From assembly GCF_024397895.1 (NCBI RefSeq), contig NZ_CP073346.1, positions 186,001-250,000 on the forward strand: a stretch of 64,000 nt of DNA, in the 5' to 3' direction. This document shows positions 38,343 to 50,253 of the stretch, in pieces. Under the pieces are notes generated by a model. It was not told the origin of the DNA and ran no database searches. It was given only the letters and a program-made list of their open reading frames with translations. The DNA is from Pseudomonas benzenivorans. GTDB lineage: Bacteria > Pseudomonadota > Gammaproteobacteria > Pseudomonadales > Pseudomonadaceae. Position 1 is the first letter of the stretch. Each line of letters begins with the position of its first letter. A program made the position numbers and the translations under genes.

Positions 38343-39344
38343 TCAGCTCATCAGGTAGGCGGTTTTAAGGGAAAGCCTGGCCACCGAGTCCTCGGTGAAC
38401 AGCAGCAGCAGGTCGAAATGGATGTCGTGCCCTTCCAGGCTGTAGCTGAGTTCGACCGCCAGGGTCTTCTTCCAGCGACGCTGGTTGACCCGAATCAGCT
38501 CGTCGATGGAGGAGTGCTGGCCGAGCACCACCGGATGGCCTTGGGAGAAGCTGACGTCGAGCTGCTCGGCGATGCCGCTCAAGCAGGCACCGATCAGGAT
38601 GCTGGCCAGGTCCAGGAGCATTTCCAGCTCGCCCTCGCGGTTTGCAGGTTTCCAGCGCATCAACTTGGCCATGTCGCGCACTTCGGAGTCGTGGAAGATC
38701 AGCAGCGCCTCCCCCGCGATGCCACTGCCGATATAACCCTGACACACCGCCGACAGCTGATCGCCCTGCTGTGCATGCGCCAGGGCCATGTGCAGTTCGC
38801 CGACTTCGAGAATATTGACGTTGGGGATGGGTAGGCGGACGAACACGTCCAGCTGCCTGGCCAACAAGGCGGCCGCCTGGCCCATCGCCACGTTGACCAC
38901 TTCGCGAAAGGCATCGCGAAACTGCACGTTGGGCTCATCCGCTTCGATGCGCGCTCCGGTCTCGGCCGAAGGCACCCCCAGCAGACCGTGCTCGAGCAAG
39001 GTATGCCGCAGCAGTCCCGGTTCGACGGGCTTCTTCAGGAAGGCCAGCGCGCCAAGTTCGGCCACCCGCTTGATCGCCTCATCCTGCACGTCGCCTGACA
39101 CCACGATGACCTGGGTGTCGAGTGCCTCGGCACGAATGGCCGCCAGGACCTCGTAGCCATCCATCTCCGGCATGGTCAGGTCGAGCAGGACCAAACCTAC
39201 GTCGCCCCGGCGAATGGCGTCGAGCCCTTCACGGCCATTGGCGGCCTGGACAACTGCGACCGGCCAATCCTCGGGCAAGGCCCGGATCAGCTGCTTGCGC
39301 GCCATATTGGAGTCATCACACACCAGCAACGAGGAAATCGACAA
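38343..39344 (-). CDS. Response regulator fused to a CheC-type phosphatase domain
   Basis: 333 residues. REC domain (1-120): acidic pocket D10-D11, phosphoacceptor D55 (LLDLTMPEMDG), S83 and K104/K105. CheC-like domain (about 135-330): the first active-site signature D144-x3-E148-x2-N151-x22-P174 is complete. The second is altered to E241-x3-D245-x2-S248-x22-P271, with asparagine replaced by serine. CheC proteins dephosphorylate CheY-P, so the fusion could remove phosphate from its own REC domain or from another regulator. There is no DNA-binding output. The start codon is TTG (39342-39344), with AAAGAG upstream. The diguanylate cyclase gene follows 2 bases after its stop, suggesting the output is c-di-GMP. 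Confidence 0.88.
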   Translation of the reverse strand: MSISSLLVCDDSNMARKQLIRALPEDWPVAVVQAANGREGLDAIRRGDVGLVLLDLTMPEMDGYEVLAAIRAEALDTQVIVVSGDVQDEAIKRVAELGALAFLKKPVEPGLLRHTLLEHGLLGVPSAETGARIEADEPNVQFRDAFREVVNVAMGQAAALLARQLDVFVRLPIPNVNILEVGELHMALAHAQQGDQLSAVCQGYIGSGIAGEALLIFHDSEVRDMAKLMRWKPANREGELEMLLDLASILIGACLSGIAEQLDVSFSQGHPVVLGQHSSIDELIRVNQRRWKKTLAVELSYSLEGHDIHFDLLLLFTEDSVARLSLKTAYLMS

Positions 39345-39440
39345 GGTCGCGGACTCTTTCTAGTGAGCTAATTGTTATTTTCGCGCAGCATAACAGCACC
39401 TCGGAGGAAGATGCACAGCTGGTGCGGACTACAGGCGCAA

Positions 39441-39476
39441 AAACAAAAAGGCGACCCTCGGGTCGCCTTTTTCATC
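39441..39476 (-). terminator. Terminator after nfuA
   Basis: Perfect 12-bp stem AAAAAGGCGACC (39445-39456) / GGTCGCCTTTTT (39461-39472), 4-nt loop. On the minus strand it ends in TTTTTGTTTT, 15 bp past the nfuA stop. Confidence 0.93.
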
Positions 39477-39486
39477 GCTAGCCGCC

Positions 39487-40071
39487 TCAGTAGTAGGCGT
39501 TTTCCCGATTGCTGTGGTCGGTCACGTCGCGCACGCCTTTCAGCTCCGGGATGCGTTCGAGCAGAGTCTTCTCGATGCCTTCCTTGAGGGTCAGGTCGGC
39601 CTGGCCACAGCCCTGGCAACCGCCACCGAACTTCAGCACGGCGATGCCATCGTCGACCACTTCGATCAGGCTGACCTGGCCGCCATGGCTGGCCAGCCCC
39701 GGATTGATCTCGGTCTGCAGGTAGTAATTGATACGTTCGTTGATCGGGCTGTCTTCGTTGACCATGGGCACCTTGGCATTCGGCGCCTTGATGGTCAGCT
39801 GGCCGCCCATACGGTCGGTCGCGTAGTCGACAACCGCATCCTCCAGGAACGGTTCGCTGACGGCATCGATCCAGGCCGTGAAGCTGGCCAGGGCCAAGGC
39901 GGTGTCCTCGGCCTTCTCCTCGCCCGGCTTGCAGTAGGCAATGCAGGTTTCCGCGTATGGGGTACCCGGCTGGGTAATGAAGACGCGGATGCCGATGCCG
40001 GTGGTGTTCTGCTTGCTCAGCAGATCGGCCAGGTAATCGTGTGCCGCGTCAGTAATGGTGATAGTGCTCAT
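39487..40071 (-). CDS. nfuA: Fe-S biogenesis protein NfuA
   Basis: 194 residues. N-terminal degenerate A-type carrier domain (about 1-95) and C-terminal Nfu domain with the cluster-binding CxxC C152/C155 in [17 protein letters not shown]. The dimer holds a [4Fe-4S] cluster and delivers it to target enzymes such as aconitase, especially under oxidative or iron stress. ATG at 40069-40071 has GAGGAG upstream. It stands alone with its own promoter-like sequence (TTATCG-N17-TACACT on the minus strand) and a strong terminator. Unlike the usual A-type domain, two cysteines (C43, C47) remain in ETCIAYC. Confidence 0.97.
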   Translation of the reverse strand: MSTITITDAAHDYLADLLSKQNTTGIGIRVFITQPGTPYAETCIAYCKPGEEKAEDTALALASFTAWIDAVSEPFLEDAVVDYATDRMGGQLTIKAPNAKVPMVNEDSPINERINYYLQTEINPGLASHGGQVSLIEVVDDGIAVLKFGGGCQGCGQADLTLKEGIEKTLLERIPELKGVRDVTDHSNRENAYY

Positions 40072-40096
40072 GGCAACTCCTCGCAAACATGGGCGC

Positions 40097-40125
40097 AGTG
40101 TACGCCAACCTGCGCACTGCGATAA
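40097..40125 (-). promoter_or_regulatory. Candidate nfuA promoter
   Basis: On the minus strand: TTATCG (40125-40120), 17-bp spacer, TACACT (40102-40097), 26 bp before the nfuA start. Confidence 0.45.
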
Positions 40126-40214
40126 AGCCCGAGCGTTTCTGTCGGATAAGCCGCGCTGTAACAAGCACCTTGGCGGCGGGTCAACTGACTAGGCCACCTC
40201 CAGAGAGCCCGACC

Positions 40215-40988
40215 ATGCACCCGTTAGCGCAGGTAATAGCCGCACTGCTTCTGCTGCTGTATTCCCTCCTTTCACAAGCCGGGGACCGGATCAATATCAG
40301 CAGTGGCCCGTCGCCCACCCCCGTGTTGGAGTTGTTCACCTCGCAAGGCTGCAGCTCCTGCCCCCCGGCCGACCGCTGGCTGTCGGGACTGCGTGAGCAT
40401 CCACAGCTGTGGCATGGGTTGATTCCCCTGGCCTTCCATGTCGATTACTGGGACCGCCTGGGATGGCCCGATCCCTTCGCCAACCCAAGCCACAGCGCCC
40501 GGCAGCGTGGCTATGCTCGCCGCGGCGCCAGCGGCGCGGTCTACACCCCCGGCTTTATCCTGGCCGGGCGCGAGTGGCGCGGCTGGTTCCGGGGGCTGCC
40601 GCTGAGTCTGCCCAAGAGCACCGAGGTGGGCAGCCTGACCCTGCAGCTGGACGGTGACCGCCTGACACTGACCTTCCTCCCCAGCACCACCGCGCCGACG
40701 GACCTGACTGCCCATGTCGCCCGCCTGGGCTTCGGCCTGCACACCGAAGTCGCGCACGGCGAAAATGCCGGACGCGAGCTGCGGCATGATTTCGTGGTGC
40801 TGAGCCTGCAGCAGATCGCCCCGAGCAAGCGCCATCACTGGCAGACCCGCCTGCTGCCCGATACGCGCGGCGAGCGCCAGGCCATAGTCGTCTGGCTCAG
40901 CGCGCCGGGCCAGCTTGCGCCCTATCAAGCGGTAGGTGGCTGGCTGCCGGCCTCGGCACCTAGTGAGTCGAACAGTCAACGCCGCTAG
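40215..40988 (+). CDS. DUF1223-family exported protein with a CxxC motif
   Basis: 257 residues. A signal peptide is evident (MHPLAQVIAALLLLLYSLLSQA, cleavage near residue 22). The family hallmark ELFTSQGCSSCPPADRWL follows at residues ~39-56, with C46/C49 in a thioredoxin-like position; HVDYWDRLGWPDPFA and the VYTPGFILAGREW segment (cis-Pro position) are also typical of DUF1223. These proteins look like periplasmic thiol-redox proteins, but no activity is established to my knowledge. ATG 40215 is chosen because an earlier frame (40089) disrupts the signal peptide. Monocistronic; divergent from nfuA. Confidence 0.85.
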   Translation: MHPLAQVIAALLLLLYSLLSQAGDRINISSGPSPTPVLELFTSQGCSSCPPADRWLSGLREHPQLWHGLIPLAFHVDYWDRLGWPDPFANPSHSARQRGYARRGASGAVYTPGFILAGREWRGWFRGLPLSLPKSTEVGSLTLQLDGDRLTLTFLPSTTAPTDLTAHVARLGFGLHTEVAHGENAGRELRHDFVVLSLQQIAPSKRHHWQTRLLPDTRGERQAIVVWLSAPGQLAPYQAVGGWLPASAPSESNSQRR

Positions 40989-41128
40989 AACCAAGATGCG
41001 CGAGCATTTCGGCCACCGCGGGCATCCCATTCAGGCCTCGGCCGCGGGTTCGCCAATCGTCTGCAATACTTCTGGGAGGATCGAAGCATCAAGTAGGAAA
41101 CTCCACCTGCCCTCAGAAGGAGCGCCAG

Positions 41129-41545
41129 ATGTATCGTCAAATCATGATTCCCGTTGATCTGGACCATATCGACCGGCTCGAAAAGGCCCTGAAAACCGGT
41201 GCCGATCTGGCCAAGTTGTATGCCGCGCCGGTCTGCTATGTGGGCGTGTCGGGCAACACCCCCAGCGCGGTCGCCCACAACCCGAGCGAGTTCACCGCCA
41301 AGCTGCAAGCCTTCGGCGAGGCGCAGGCGCAGAAGTACGGCCTGAGCAGTATCAGCACCGCCTCCTATATCAGCCACGACCCGGCGGTGGACCTGGACAA
41401 GACCTTGCTGAAGGCCGCCAAGGCGTGCGGCGCCGACCTGGTGGTCATGGCTTCCCATGTGCCTGGCCTGGCGGAACACCTGTTCGCCTCCAATGCCGGT
41501 TATTTCGCCTCCTATTCCGAGGCGTCGGTACTGGTGGTGCGTTGA
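41129..41545 (+). CDS. Universal stress protein, UspA family
   Basis: 138 residues, a single Usp domain: MYRQIMIPVDL strand 1, LAKLYAAPVCYVGV strand 2, LLKAAKACGADLVVMASH before the nucleotide loop, and the final SEASVLVVR strand. The ATP-binding glycine loop G-x2-G-x9-G-S/T is only partly kept (HVPGLAEHLFASNAG), so this may be a non-ATP-binding (UspA-type) member. A strong AAGGAG precedes ATG 41129. Monocistronic; convergent with cti, whose stop lies 38 bp away. The inducer cannot be told from the sequence. Confidence 0.88.
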   Translation: MYRQIMIPVDLDHIDRLEKALKTGADLAKLYAAPVCYVGVSGNTPSAVAHNPSEFTAKLQAFGEAQAQKYGLSSISTASYISHDPAVDLDKTLLKAAKACGADLVVMASHVPGLAEHLFASNAGYFASYSEASVLVVR

Positions 41546-41583
41546 GCCCATGCAGCCTGCGAGGGCCGACGGCAGATACCGGC

Positions 41584-43863
41584 CTAGAGGTTCTCGTAGC
41601 GGTTCATATCCAGCACCCCGGCCTCGAGCGGCTCGTGCTCGCGGATATGTGCGGTCAGGTCGTGGAAGTAACGCCAGAATTCGGGGTGACTGCGGCGTAC
41701 GCCCCATCGCTCGACCACCCGTTCGAAGTCAGGGGCGTCCCGCACCCGCTCCAGCCGCTCGACGAATTCGGGCACCTGCGCCGCCGTCAGGTTGAACAGG
41801 AAGTTGGGGTAGCTGGTCAGCACCCCGGGATAGAGGGTCAGGGTATCCAGGCCGGGCTGATGGCGCAGCGCCTCGCCCAGCATGAAGGCCACGTTGCTGT
41901 GGGCGCGGTTGCGCAGCAGGCTGTACACCTCGCGCCGACCATCGGCCAGCTCCACGCGCAGCAGGGTCGCCTCCGGCAACTGGCGGACCACTTTGAGTTC
42001 GTCGGCTGGCTTGCTCACAAGACGGCTAAGAGCCCGCTCGGCGGCCTGCAACTCGGTGCCGACGCCCTCGCGGTAGCAACGGGAATCGCCACAGCGATTG
42101 AACGGATCCGGCCGCGCATTGAGACCGGCGTAGCGCGCCAGCAGGGCCTCGGCAAAACTGCGCTTGGGGTCGGGGCCGTCCAGGGCCAGCGCGCTGGGGC
42201 TGCGCGTGTCGATGCCCGGATAGTCCAGCCATAGCTTGAGTTTTCCGCTGTCCTGGTACCAGTCGGCGAGCAAGCCCTGACGCGACTCGGCGGGCATCAG
42301 GCGCAGGAAGTTCTGCTCGGCGCCGTTTCGAATCAGGTCGAAATACAGGCGCGTCTGCGCCTGGTGCGAGACGTTGCCGTACACGTCGAAATTCACCACC
42401 AGCTGGTAATAGGTCCGTTCGAACAGCGGGTAATCCAGCCACCACAGGGTCTGCGGCACTTCACCAATCAGCCCCTTACGCACCGAAGCGCTGTCGTGCT
42501 GGCGAAAGATCGACAGCAACGCATTGTCATTGTCACTCCAGATATGTCCCCAGTCCGCCGGCGGTGCCCCGGCATAGGCGTCGATGCGCAGCTTCTCGTA
42601 GGCATTGCGCTTGTCGCGGTAGTCGAGCCACAGACCGAGCAAGTCGCCGATGGCGTCGAACTGCCCCGGCATGGCCAACAAGGGCGTGGCCTTGGCGCGG
42701 TATTCGGCATCGGTCAGGTAAAGATCGTGGCGAGGATCCTGGAACAGGGTCCAGAAGTTGTCGCGGATCACGTCGGTGGCGATCTGCCCACGACAGACCG
42801 GGCCGCGGATAAAGGTGCGCACGAAGTATTCGGCGTCATCCAGCATGAACTGGTAGCGCGCCTGAGGCGGAATCGCGGCGAATGTCTCGAAGGGGTTGGC
42901 CCGGCGCTGGGCGCCATAGCCCGGCAGGCTGCCCACCTGCCAGTCGCCGGAAAGGAACAGCTGCTTGACCCGTGCCAGCTTCCGGTCGCTCAGGCCATAG
43001 GTGATATGGGTCTTGTGCACGATCACGTCCTGAACCCGCGTCAGGCGGTAGTAGAAGCGGGTGCCAGGGTCTTCGTTGGGCCGCCGCGTGGCAATCGGAT
43101 CGACTGGCAGGCCCCGTGGGGTGCGTGAGCGCACCAGCTGGAAGAAGTGCCCGGGCTCGCCCCCTTGAAAATGCAGGTGGGCGAGAAACAGGTGTTCGTA
43201 CAGCCAGCGCGCCACCAGACTCTCGCGCAGCCCCTCGGCATTCAGCAGGCGCTCCCACTCGGCAATCTGGCGCCTTTCAGTGGCGCTTTCGCGCAGCACC
43301 GGCGAATCGATCGGCGCGCCCTCGGCCAGCCAGCGTTGCAGGGTCTGGTAGTCGGCGTCGGTGAGGCCGGTCACGGCAAAGGGCATCCCGGCCTGCGGGT
43401 TGTCGGCGGCGAAGCCGGCAAACGCCTCGGGCAAGGGGCACTGATTGTCCCGCTTGATGCCGATCTCCAGCGCCTCTGGCAGTTTCGCATTGACTGGCAG
43501 CGGCTCGCCATGGCCCAACTCGAGCATGCGGGTCATCAGTGCAGCGTGACTGCCCTGACGCTCCAGCACCGAGAAGAAACCCTCGCGCCGCCAGGCATCA
43601 GCGCCATGGGCATCGAGAAACAAACGGGTGGTGGCCTGGGCCTCGGTGCGCACGCCGTCATACACCGGCAGCTTGTGGGCACCGCGCGCAGCGCCTTCGC
43701 CGCTGCCCAGGTTGAGCTGGCAGGGGGAGTCGTAACAGGCATGGCAGGCCACGCAATACCGGGTGAAGATCGGCTGGATGTCGCGGCTATAGGAAACCGG
43801 CTGCGCAACCAACAGTGGGCTGATGAACAGCAGGCAAGCACTGAGCAGCGCGCGATACGGCAT
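41584..43863 (-). CDS. cti: Fatty acid cis/trans isomerase
   Basis: 759 residues, full length. Cti turns cis-unsaturated fatty acids of membrane phospholipids into trans isomers, quickly stiffening the membrane against solvents and heat; it is characteristic of Pseudomonas and Vibrio. A signal peptide (MPYRALLSACLLFISPLLVA) sends it to the periplasm. The haem c-binding motif C37-V-A-C40-H41 is present, as required for its haem-dependent isomerisation. The start at 43863 is preferred; the 33-residue-longer frame adds polar residues ahead of the signal peptide. It is divergent from metH, with 169 bp between. Confidence 0.95.
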   Translation of the reverse strand: MPYRALLSACLLFISPLLVAQPVSYSRDIQPIFTRYCVACHACYDSPCQLNLGSGEGAARGAHKLPVYDGVRTEAQATTRLFLDAHGADAWRREGFFSVLERQGSHAALMTRMLELGHGEPLPVNAKLPEALEIGIKRDNQCPLPEAFAGFAADNPQAGMPFAVTGLTDADYQTLQRWLAEGAPIDSPVLRESATERRQIAEWERLLNAEGLRESLVARWLYEHLFLAHLHFQGGEPGHFFQLVRSRTPRGLPVDPIATRRPNEDPGTRFYYRLTRVQDVIVHKTHITYGLSDRKLARVKQLFLSGDWQVGSLPGYGAQRRANPFETFAAIPPQARYQFMLDDAEYFVRTFIRGPVCRGQIATDVIRDNFWTLFQDPRHDLYLTDAEYRAKATPLLAMPGQFDAIGDLLGLWLDYRDKRNAYEKLRIDAYAGAPPADWGHIWSDNDNALLSIFRQHDSASVRKGLIGEVPQTLWWLDYPLFERTYYQLVVNFDVYGNVSHQAQTRLYFDLIRNGAEQNFLRLMPAESRQGLLADWYQDSGKLKLWLDYPGIDTRSPSALALDGPDPKRSFAEALLARYAGLNARPDPFNRCGDSRCYREGVGTELQAAERALSRLVSKPADELKVVRQLPEATLLRVELADGRREVYSLLRNRAHSNVAFMLGEALRHQPGLDTLTLYPGVLTSYPNFLFNLTAAQVPEFVERLERVRDAPDFERVVERWGVRRSHPEFWRYFHDLTAHIREHEPLEAGVLDMNRYENL

Positions 43864-44032
43864 ATCGCCGATCCTTGTATGACAATGGGTCGATTCTACG
43901 CCCTTCGCCGAGGAGCGGGCCGAGGCGTCAACATGAGCATCATTCATGCAAATGGCCACCCTGCTCCAAAAGCGTACAGCTTTGCTATGATCGCGTCCCC
44001 ATTGTTTGTGCTTTGCTCAGGTAGTTCGCCCC

Positions 44033-47749
<3,717 letters not shown>

Positions 47750-47768
47750 GTAAACCCAGGAAGAAACC

Positions 47769-47795
47769 AAGGCCCGCCCCTGCGCGGGCCTTGTC
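47769..47795 (+). terminator. Terminator after metH
   Basis: Perfect 9-bp stem AAGGCCCGC (47769-47777) / GCGGGCCTT (47784-47792) followed by a short T-rich tail (TTGTCGTT). Confidence 0.75.
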
Positions 47796-47913
47796 GTTCA
47801 ACGGCGTCTTGAAAGAAGCGCCACGCCAAGGCACCCTGCCCGCCCAGGCGTTATCAGGCCCTTCACAGCCTATTCAGAGTTAGCCGGCAATTACCTAGCA
47901 GAGGAAGGTATTC

Positions 47914-48279
47914 ATGAAAATCCATCGCATCAACCCGACAAAGCGCTGGTCCGACATTACCGTGTTCAATGGTATCGCCCACTTCGTCGAAATAGCCGAC
48001 ACCGACACCAAGGCCGACATCCGGGGACAGGTCGAGCAGATCTTTGCCCAGGCCGAACAGTCGCTGGCCAAGATCAACAGCGACAAATCGCGCATCCTGT
48101 CGACCACGATCTACCTCACCGACTTTGCCAATCTCGCGGCGCTGAACGAACTGTGGGATGCCTGGTTTGCCGAAGGCACAGCGCCGAGTCGGGCGTGTGT
48201 GAAAGCGGAGCTGGCAAACCCGGACTACCTGGTCGAGATGACCTTTGTCGCGGCGGCCGGGGATGGCTTTGCCGAGTAA
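47914..48279 (+). CDS. RidA/YjgF-family protein
   Basis: 121 residues, one Rid domain. RidA itself hydrolyses reactive enamine/imine intermediates released by PLP enzymes. The conserved arginine of the family is present (PSRACVKAELA, about residue 92), as is the trimer-forming ILSTTIYLTDFANLAALNELWDAWF region (about 62-87), here close to the RidA pattern though the C-terminal part (NPDYLVEMTFVAA) is nearer the Rid2/Rid3-like groups. Activity as an imine deaminase is therefore plausible but not certain. It lies alone between metH and a cyclase gene; the start has AGAGGAAGG upstream. Confidence 0.85.
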   Translation: MKIHRINPTKRWSDITVFNGIAHFVEIADTDTKADIRGQVEQIFAQAEQSLAKINSDKSRILSTTIYLTDFANLAALNELWDAWFAEGTAPSRACVKAELANPDYLVEMTFVAAAGDGFAE

Positions 48280-48308
48280 TGCCCCGGCACACTTGCCCTG
48301 TGATCTAG

Positions 48309-48352
48309 CCGTTTGGTCACAGGCATCGGCCCAAATGACTAGCCAACGGTCA
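48309..48352. promoter_or_regulatory. Paired operator-like sites before the cyclase gene
   Basis: Site 1: CCGTTTGGTCA (48309-48319), the reverse complement of TGACCAAACGG seen at 8199. Site 2: TGACTAGCCAACGGTCA (48336-48352), an interrupted palindrome TGAC/GTCA. A CATAAT (-10-like, about 48365-48370) follows site 2. This arrangement suggests repression by a TetR-type regulator; the regulator is unknown. Confidence 0.35.
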
Positions 48353-48404
48353 GTACTGCGAGGGCATAATGCGGCTACCCCCCCAGTTCGCCGCCCGATA
48401 GACC

Positions 48405-49733
48405 ATGCTCCTGACTCTTCTCACCAGCGCCGGCATGCTCTCGTTCCTCGCATTACTGGCCATGCTGATGCATCGCGAGCGCCACGCCCGCAAGCAACTG
48501 GCGCAATACCAGGCACTGGCCGAGCGGCTGCACGAAGGCGTATTGCAGGTTGAGCGCGACGGCCGGATCAGCTGGCACAACTCGGCGGCCGCACGGTTGC
48601 TGGGGCATGGCAATGCGGCACTGGTTGGTAAACACTTGGCGGATTGCCTGCCGCAGCTCAGTGGAATGGTTGCGTACACGCCGCAGCGTTGCGGCCTGAG
48701 TGACAGCGGCCAGAGCAACCGCCCGGCAATGGAGGCCCTGCGTATCGGCCCGGCCGCTGGCGACAGCGGCATCCTGCTTGTCCAGCCGGACACCAAGGCC
48801 AGCAGGTCATCGGAAGACGCCGAGCGCTTCAAGCGCAGCCAGTACTTCGCCCGCATCGGCACTTGGGACTGGCGCATCGACAGCGACGAGCTCTACTGGT
48901 CGGATGCCATCTACGGCATGTTCGGCTATCAGGTGGGCCAGGTGACGCCCTCTTACCCACTGTTCTGCGCGAGCGTGCACCCGGATGACCAGGCACAGGT
49001 CCGCGCCGGCGAGTTGCGCTGTATCGAAACCGGCGAGAACCATGACGAGGAGTACCGGGTCGTCTGGCCCGACGGCACCCAGCGCTGGTTACGCGAAACC
49101 GGCAATGTGGTCAAGGACGCCGACGGCCGCGCAGTGCGCATGATGGGCGTGGTACGCGATATCACCGAAGAAAAAGCCTGGGCCCGTGAGCTGTACCAGC
49201 TGGCCCACCATGATCCGCTCACCGGACTGCCCAACCGTCTGGTGTTCGAGGCGCACCTGGCCAAGTCGCTGGACCGGGCGCGACGCCATAACGCCCGCGT
49301 AGCTCTGGTGTTCATCGACCTCAACGGTTTCAAGGCGATCAATGACCAGTACGGTCATGCCGTCGGGGATCGGGTGCTGGTCGCCACTGGCACGCGCCTG
49401 AGCCGCACGCTACGCCAGTCCGATACCCTGGCGAGAATCGGCGGCGACGAATTCGTCGCCATCCTGGAGGACTTCGCCGAGAGTCGGCCCCTGGAGGACG
49501 AGGCCCGGGCTGTGGCCGAGAAAATCCTCACGGCCCTGAGCAAAGCCATACAGATCGGCAGCACAGCGCACCACACCGGTGCCAGCCTGGGCATCGCGGT
49601 GTTTCCAGAGCATGCGTCAAACATGGACCGGCTGATCCATACCGCCGATATGGCGATGTACGAAGCCAAACGCAGTGGCAACAATCAATACCGCCTCGGC
49701 GGCGACCTGGTGACTCAGCCGCAGACAAGCTGA
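48405..49733 (+). CDS. Membrane-anchored PAS-PAS-GGDEF diguanylate cyclase
   Basis: 442 residues: one N-terminal membrane helix (about 3-22), a first PAS domain (about 33-120), a second PAS_3-type domain (about 145-255, with QYFARIGTWDWRIDSDELYWSD and IHPDD-like SVHPDDQ), and a GGDEF domain (about 265-430). The active motif GGDEF (346-350) is intact and the I-site R337-Q-S-D340 is present five residues before it. It should be an active, feedback-inhibited cyclase. No EAL domain follows. Two operator-like palindromes precede the gene. Confidence 0.92.
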   Translation: MLLTLLTSAGMLSFLALLAMLMHRERHARKQLAQYQALAERLHEGVLQVERDGRISWHNSAAARLLGHGNAALVGKHLADCLPQLSGMVAYTPQRCGLSDSGQSNRPAMEALRIGPAAGDSGILLVQPDTKASRSSEDAERFKRSQYFARIGTWDWRIDSDELYWSDAIYGMFGYQVGQVTPSYPLFCASVHPDDQAQVRAGELRCIETGENHDEEYRVVWPDGTQRWLRETGNVVKDADGRAVRMMGVVRDITEEKAWARELYQLAHHDPLTGLPNRLVFEAHLAKSLDRARRHNARVALVFIDLNGFKAINDQYGHAVGDRVLVATGTRLSRTLRQSDTLARIGGDEFVAILEDFAESRPLEDEARAVAEKILTALSKAIQIGSTAHHTGASLGIAVFPEHASNMDRLIHTADMAMYEAKRSGNNQYRLGGDLVTQPQTS

Positions 49734-49757
49734 GGGGCAAGGGTTTCGGTCTCCCGC

Positions 49758-50060
49758 TTATCTCAACCGCGAATCCGAACGGCGAATGATCTTGATGGAG
49801 TGCTTCAGCGTGGGCTTGCGGGTCACGCTGATGGCCTTGCGGGTCACCGTATCGATGGTGATGTTCCAGAAGCCGGAGCTGGGCACGGTGATCCTGGCCG
49901 GAAACTTATCGAAGGCACCGCCGTGATAGCTGTGCCGACCGCCGTTCTTGAAGCTGCGAAAGTTCGCATCGTTCATCAGGCGGATATTGCAGGTCTGCGA
50001 GCACTCGATGACGACGATGTCGTCCTCGTTGAGGTGTTCGCGCTGGTGTATGTATTTCAT
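49758..50060 (-). CDS. DUF1883-family protein
   Basis: 100 residues, no signal. The NIRLMNDANFRSFKNGGRHSYHGG and SGFWNITIDT segments match the DUF1883 pattern, a small beta-rich domain found alone or fused to other domains (including TIR domains) in bacteria. The tail is basic (KHSIKIIRRSDSRLR), unusual for a stand-alone member and compatible with nucleic-acid binding, which is only a guess. Lower GC than its neighbours. It is divergent from the dehalogenase gene (193 bp between starts) and convergent with the cyclase gene. Function unknown. Confidence 0.8.
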   Translation of the reverse strand: MKYIHQREHLNEDDIVVIECSQTCNIRLMNDANFRSFKNGGRHSYHGGAFDKFPARITVPSSGFWNITIDTVTRKAISVTRKPTLKHSIKIIRRSDSRLR

Positions 50061-50253
50061 CTACCGCTCCACACAGTGTGTAAGCCAAATCAAAACGACA
50101 GGAAGTACCCGTGGGGTCGCAGTGATCGAAGGAGGTCGCACGATCCGGCCCGAACCGACGCCGGTGCGACTGCTCAGCCCCCAATTCGAATGGGGACTGC
50201 GCTTGCCGCGCATTATAAACTCAAGCCTCGCGCACTCCGGAACGCCAGGCAGC

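Noticed and set aside
43864..44032. Cobalamin riboswitch before metH
   Set aside because: The 169-bp gap between cti and metH shows no B12-box-like sequence and is too short to hold the full element plus two promoters.
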